Positions 5,709 through 8,017 of a stretch of 8,017 nt of DNA are shown here, piece by piece (positions within the stretch are counted from its first letter, which is position 1; each line of letters starts with the position of its first letter). Origin of the DNA: Actinomycetes bacterium (GTDB lineage Bacteria; Actinomycetota; Actinomycetes; Propionibacteriales; Propionibacteriaceae); the NCBI GenBank assembly GCA_023443125.1, contig JAEZVO010000085.1, positions 1 to 8,017 on the forward strand, written 5' to 3'. The notes beneath the pieces are model-generated. The model made no database searches and was not told where the DNA came from. It saw only the letters and a list, made by a program, of their open reading frames with translations. Made by a program: the position numbers and the translations under genes.

Positions 5709-6371
5709 CTAGTGCCCAGGTGTGACCAGCCCAGTCTCGTACGCCACGACGACGGCCTGCACGCGGTCGCGGGCGTCGAGCTTCATCAGAATCCGTCCGA
5801 CATGCGTCTTCACCGTGGCTTCCGCGACGTACAACTCGGCGGCGATTTCTTGGTTGCTGAGCCCACGGGCCATCAGCACGAGCACCTCGCGTTCTCGGTC
5901 GGTGAGCACGTCGAGGGCAGCGGGGGTGGTGCGTTCCTCGTCGGGGAGCATGCCGACGAGGTGATCGAGCAGGCGTTTCGTCGACGACGGCGCCATCACC
6001 GCGTCGCCCGCATGGACGGTGCGGATGGCGTCCAGCATGGCCTCGGGCGGGGTGTCTTTCAGGAGGAACCCCGACGCGCCCGCCTTGATGGCGCGCATCA
6101 CGTACTCGTCGAGGTCGAACGTGGTGAGGATGATGATCTTCGGCGTCGCGTCGGGGCCGGCGGCGAGCTGTTCGGTGGCGGTGATGCCGTCGACCCCAGG
6201 CATGCGCACATCCATGAGCACGACGTCGACGTTCGCCGTCGGGACTTCCGCGACGGCTTCGCCACCGTCGCTGCATTGCAGCACCACTTCGAGGTCGGGT
6301 TGGGAGTCGATCACCATGGCGAACCCGGCGCGGACGAGTTGTTGGTCATCGACGAGTGCGACGCGGATCAT
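5709..6371 (-). CDS. NarL/LuxR-type response regulator
   Basis: This 220-residue cytoplasmic transcription factor is phosphorylated by the kinase encoded just upstream. The receiver domain (1 to about 120) has the acidic pair D8/D9, phosphoacceptor D54 (VLMDVRMPG), T84 in ILTTFD and K105 in LLKD, all intact. A linker leads to a LuxR-type helix-turn-helix (about 153-215) with LTDREREVLVLMARGLSN (156-173), the recognition-helix region AEATVKTHVGRIL (183-195), and a KLDARDRVQAVV segment. This is a full-length NarL/FixJ-family regulator. The start at ATG 6371 is supported by AGGAG (6377-6381), 5 nt upstream, and by the ATGA overlap with the kinase stop. Regulators of this type bind inverted heptamers about 2 bp apart; a site of that form lies at 7562-7579 before the kinase gene. 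The ABC exporter genes are the obvious additional targets. Confidence 0.93.
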   Translation of the reverse strand: MIRVALVDDQQLVRAGFAMVIDSQPDLEVVLQCSDGGEAVAEVPTANVDVVLMDVRMPGVDGITATEQLAAGPDATPKIIILTTFDLDEYVMRAIKAGASGFLLKDTPPEAMLDAIRTVHAGDAVMAPSSTKRLLDHLVGMLPDEERTTPAALDVLTDREREVLVLMARGLSNQEIAAELYVAEATVKTHVGRILMKLDARDRVQAVVVAYETGLVTPGH

Positions 6372-7528
6372 GCGGTCTCCTGAGCGTGGTCGGGGGCGAG
6401 GGGGAGGGTGAGTTTGACGCGGAAGCCGCCAGTGGCTTTGGGGCCGGCGTGCAGGGTGCCGCCGAACAGGGCGGCGCGTTCGCGCATCCCGACGATCCCA
6501 CTGCCGGCGCCGTCGGAGAAGGCCGCTGCACCGCGACCGTCGTCGTCCACCTGGAGGGTGACGTCGGCGTCGGTGTAGCGAAGCATGACGGACATCTTCG
6601 CTCCTGGACCTGCGTGCTTCAGTGCGTTGGTGAGGGCTTCCTGGCACACGCGCTGCAGGGTGACGTTCATGCCGGGCAGCAGCGGGCGCGGCGTGCCCAT
6701 CGTGGTGTATGCCACGTTGGCGCCGGTGTCTTTGACGCGGGCGATCACGTCGGCGAGGTCGTCGGCTGTGGGTTGAGGCGTGACGATGGCGACGTCGGCG
6801 TCGGCGGTGCGGAGCACGCCGAGGATGCGACGGATGTCGGCGAGCGCGTCGCGTCCGATCTCGGCGATCGTCTCCAGCGATTTCGTGGCCTGTTCCGGGT
6901 TGGTGGCTGCCGCGTATCGGCCGCCGTCGGCTTGGGCGATGATGACGGCCAGCGAGTGGGCGACGACGTCGTGCATCTCGCGGGCGATCCGCGAGCGTTC
7001 CGCGGCGACGGCGAGTTCGGCGTCGGTGCTTTTGGCTGCCTCCAAAGCGGCGATCCGTGCCTCGTCGGCACGCTGCTGCGTGATTCGGCTTCGCCGCGCG
7101 AGCCCGAGTGCCCACGCCACACCGACGGCGAAGAGCGTGGGCAGGAAGTAGACCAACACGTTGCTGGGGCCGTCACCGCTGACCAGTACAGCAAAGATGA
7201 AGGCGCCGACGCCGCCTCCCGCGAGCCCTAGCCGGTTGGCCCATGTGGGGCCGTGGGCGGTGACAGAGTACAGGGACAGCAGCACGACGAGGTTCATCGG
7301 GCCCGGCTCGATGCCCAGTATCACCTGGGCGAGCGAGAGCGCGTAGATTGCGGCAGCCGACGGTGCAGGTGCGGTGCGGCGGATGAGGATGAGCCCTGCG
7401 TAGAGCAAGGCGAAGAATGGCAGCCACAGGGTGCGGTCATACGACGGCGCCGATACCCAGGGGATGATCCCCAGCGCGAATTGGCAGAGCGCGAGTACCA
7501 CGTCGACGGTACGGACACGGCTCAGCAT
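6368..7528 (-). CDS. Sensor histidine kinase, HisKA_3 (DesK/NarX-like) family
   Basis: This 386-residue membrane kinase has five or six predicted helices in residues 8-143 (about 8-24, 34-50, 58-72, 79-91, 102-117 and 124-142) joined by short loops, and no extracytoplasmic sensor domain. The signal is therefore probably read in or at the membrane. A cytoplasmic coiled-coil-like stretch (about 147-178) leads to the dimerisation/phosphoacceptor helix ERSRIAREMHDVVAHSL (177-193), with H186 as the phosphorylated His. The HATPase domain has the N-box QEALTNALKHA (296-306), G1 DDDGRG (328-333) and G2 GSGIVGMRER (342-351), all intact. The stop overlaps the response regulator ATG by 4 bp, so the two are a cognate, co-translated pair. 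The ATG at 7528 has no Shine-Dalgarno but follows a TANNNT hexamer by 6 nt, consistent with a leaderless message. The ligand is unknown; linkage to an ABC exporter suggests an envelope-active compound. Confidence 0.93.
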   Translation of the reverse strand: MLSRVRTVDVVLALCQFALGIIPWVSAPSYDRTLWLPFFALLYAGLILIRRTAPAPSAAAIYALSLAQVILGIEPGPMNLVVLLSLYSVTAHGPTWANRLGLAGGGVGAFIFAVLVSGDGPSNVLVYFLPTLFAVGVAWALGLARRSRITQQRADEARIAALEAAKSTDAELAVAAERSRIAREMHDVVAHSLAVIIAQADGGRYAAATNPEQATKSLETIAEIGRDALADIRRILGVLRTADADVAIVTPQPTADDLADVIARVKDTGANVAYTTMGTPRPLLPGMNVTLQRVCQEALTNALKHAGPGAKMSVMLRYTDADVTLQVDDDGRGAAAFSDGAGSGIVGMRERAALFGGTLHAGPKATGGFRVKLTLPLAPDHAQETA

Positions 7529-7540
7529 GGTGTCAGCCTA
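7529..7540 (-). promoter_or_regulatory. Candidate leaderless promoter of the kinase operon
   Basis: On the minus strand TAGGCT (7540 to 7535) matches TANNNT and is followed by GACACC and the ATG. This is the same 6-nt spacing as the two divergent promoters at 1235-1266. No -35 hexamer is apparent, and the region where one would lie begins to run into the palindrome at 7562-7579, which suits an activator-dependent promoter. Confidence 0.5.
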
Positions 7541-7561
7541 CGAGGCGAGCCGCGACGCCGC

Positions 7562-7579
7562 ATCAGACCCTGGTCTGAT
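7562..7579. promoter_or_regulatory. 7-2-7 palindrome, probable operator of the NarL-type regulator
   Basis: ATCAGACC (7562-7569) and GGTCTGAT (7572-7579) are perfect inverted repeats separated by CT, giving TCAGACC-N2-GGTCTGA as a 7-2-7 core. NarL-family regulators are known to bind inverted heptamers with a 2-bp spacer. If transcription starts at the kinase ATG, the site spans -34 to -51 and is centred at -42.5, the usual position for an activator touching sigma. Autoregulation by the regulator in this operon is the simplest reading; binding by an unrelated protein is possible. Confidence 0.55.
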
Positions 7580-7588
7580 TTGGGCAAC

Positions 7589-7603
7589 GGTGGTTGAGTA
7601 GCG
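7589..7603 (+). repeat. Truncated palindromic repeat (left arm only)
   Basis: GGTGGTTGAGTAGCG matches the left arm and first stem bases of the complete units, then switches to unrelated sequence (ctatcccc). The break falls inside the hairpin stem. It begins 10 bp after the 7-2-7 palindrome. Confidence 0.75.
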
Positions 7604-7611
7604 CTATCCCC

Positions 7612-7649
7612 GGCGGTTGAGTAGCGAGCGGAGCTCGCGTATCGAAACC
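7612..7649 (+). repeat. Palindromic repeat unit, complete
   Basis: The unit has arms ggcggttgagta and gtatcgaaacc around stem GCGAGC / GCTCGC with a GGA triloop (7624-7638). The stem sequence differs from all other units but pairs perfectly. Confidence 0.85.
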
Positions 7650-7660
7650 GCGCTGGTCCC

Positions 7661-7696
7661 GGTGGTTGAGTAGCCACGAAGTGGCGTATCGAAACC
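7661..7696 (+). repeat. Palindromic repeat unit, complete
   Basis: The unit has arms ggtggttgagta and gtatcgaaacc around stem GCCAC / GTGGC with a GAA triloop (7673-7685). Confidence 0.85.
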
Positions 7697-7705
7697 GCGT
7701 TGCTG

Positions 7706-7738
7706 CGTCTCGATACGGCCCTTCGGGCCTACTCGACG
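7706..7738 (-). repeat. Palindromic repeat unit, second subfamily
   Basis: On the minus strand the unit reads CGTCGAGTA, stem GGCCC / GGGCC with a GAA triloop (7717-7729), then GTATCGAGACG. The outer stem is CGTC / GACG instead of GGTT / AACC, and pairing is kept. Confidence 0.85.
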
Positions 7739-7764
7739 GTCGGGTGGGCCGGGGCGTCGGTACC

Positions 7765-7800
7765 GGTGGTTGAGTAGCGCCGTAGGCGCGTATCGAAACC
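7765..7800 (+). repeat. Palindromic repeat unit, complete
   Basis: The unit has arms ggtggttgagta and gtatcgaaacc around stem GCGCC / GGCGC with a GTA triloop (7777-7789). It is the plus-oriented member of the first 104-bp copy. Confidence 0.85.
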
Positions 7801-7809
7801 GCGTCGCTG

Positions 7810-7842
7810 CGTCTCGATACGGCGCTTCGCGCCTACTCGACG
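7810..7842 (-). repeat. Palindromic repeat unit, second subfamily
   Basis: The minus strand reads CGTCGAGTA, stem GGCGC / GCGCC with a GAA triloop (7821-7833), then GTATCGAGACG. It differs from the unit at 7706-7738 by one compensated base pair in the stem, and matches the half unit at 122-150. Confidence 0.85.
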
Positions 7843-7868
7843 GTCGGGTGGGCCGGGGCGTCGGTCCC

Positions 7869-7904
7869 GGTGGTTGAGTAGCGCCGTAGGCGCGTATCGA
7901 AACC
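7869..7904 (+). repeat. Palindromic repeat unit, complete
   Basis: This unit is identical to 7765-7800 across arms, stem GCGCC / GGCGC and GTA loop. It is the last complete unit in the window. Confidence 0.85.
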
Positions 7905-7911
7905 GTCCCTG

Positions 7912-7922
7912 CGTCTCGATAC
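7912..7922 (-). repeat. Truncated palindromic repeat (one arm only)
   Basis: CGTCTCGATAC is the outer arm of the second subfamily (minus strand GTATCGAGACG). The hairpin and opposite arm are absent and the sequence continues as agtcatgatgg. A second, weaker arm-like fragment (tctcgatac) is at 7962-7970. Confidence 0.65.
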
Positions 7923-8017
7923 AGTCATGATGGTGGTGTTCTGGGGCTCGCGTTTGGCTGTTCTCGATACTGCCGGGTGTGGCATTTAGCCGATGTGTCG
8001 GCGTGGGTTCTGGGGCA
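7923..8017. other. Right edge, no recognisable gene
   Basis: This 95-bp stretch shows no complete reading frame with a convincing start. Two minus-strand frames stay open to the right edge, so the end of a gene lying outside cannot be excluded, but no family is recognisable. It contains a 9-bp direct repeat, ttctggggc, at 7939-7947 and 8008-8016. The local sequence is less GC-skewed than the repeat cluster. Confidence 0.4.

Larger units (their letters stand above)
7697..7904. repeat. 104-bp tandem duplication carrying paired palindromes
   Basis: Copy one is 7697-7800 and copy two 7801-7904. By eye they differ at four positions in 104: one near the start, two inside a hairpin stem that compensate each other, and one in the spacer (gtacc versus gtccc). 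Each copy holds one minus-oriented and one plus-oriented palindromic unit separated by a G-rich spacer (ggtcgggtgggccggggc). The arrangement resembles composite REP elements (BIMEs) in layout, though the sequences are unrelated. Confidence 0.85.

Noticed and set aside
5538..7231. Plus-strand frames of 281 and 291 codons opposite the response regulator and kinase
   Set aside because: Both are antisense to genes with intact catalytic residues and give Gly/Arg/Val-rich translations without motifs.
4822..7528. Heme-responsive ChrSA-HrtBA system
   Set aside because: The kinase/NarL regulator plus MacB-like ABC layout is reminiscent, but the permease is 841 residues with two FtsX domains, unlike the roughly 350-residue HrtB, and the gene order differs. 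No heme-specific residues could be identified.
7738..7760. G-quadruplex in the G-rich spacer
   Set aside because: Only three runs of three or more G are present, the fourth being GG. Folding is possible but not supported enough to annotate.
7589..7922. CRISPR array
   Set aside because: The units alternate in orientation, vary in the middle, have irregular spacing, and the spacers are themselves repeated. No cas genes are seen.
7923..8017. Fragment of a gene at the right edge
   Set aside because: Two minus-strand frames are open to the edge, but over 95 bp this is expected by chance and no motif is recognisable.

Overview
The window is high-GC, densely coding DNA with the look of an Actinomycetota chromosome. 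The start sites suggest leaderless genes, and one two-component system has the DesK-like kinase and NarL-type regulator common in that phylum. The short palindromic repeats of the form ggttgagta...tatcgaaacc resemble repeats I associate with Propionibacteriaceae and related actinobacteria. The genus is not determinable from sequence reading alone; Propionibacteriaceae is a guess.

Layout. (1) 1-115: the last 37 codons of what looks like an IS110-family transposase, about 50% GC, butted against half of a palindromic repeat. (2) 116-277: repeat debris, a 23-bp tandem and one complete palindrome. (3) 278-1234 (-): a TRM11-like SAM-dependent methyltransferase. (4) 1267-2199 (+): a D-2-hydroxyacid dehydrogenase, divergent from the methyltransferase across 32 bp in which each gene has a TANNNT hexamer 6 nt before its ATG. 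(5) 2239-2282: a strong hairpin, probably a two-way terminator, between convergent genes. (6) 2300-7528 (-): a four-gene exporter/sensor locus, transcribed as histidine kinase, response regulator, ABC ATPase, FtsX-type permease. Kinase/regulator and ATPase/permease each overlap by ATGA; a 125-bp gap with possible regulatory sites lies between the pairs. (7) 7529-8017: the kinase promoter with a 7-2-7 palindrome, then a cluster of palindromic repeats including a 104-bp tandem duplication, then 95 bp with no recognisable gene.

How the parts work together. The kinase has only membrane helices and short loops as its input domain, so it probably senses an envelope signal within or at the membrane. 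The regulator would then act at the palindrome before the kinase gene (autoregulation) and perhaps at related half sites before the ATPase gene. The ATPase and the 841-residue permease form a MacB/LolCDE-type mechanotransmission complex, probably for export or removal of peptides, antibiotics or lipophilic molecules from the membrane. The substrate cannot be read from the sequence.

The most unusual signal is in the repeats rather than the genes. Every unit with a complete hairpin has a stem whose sequence changes while base pairing is kept, a C-GNA-G triloop always on the same strand, and an outer 4-bp stem that covaries between two subfamilies around an invariant GA/AG internal mismatch. This indicates selection, or a copying mechanism, acting on the folded single strand.
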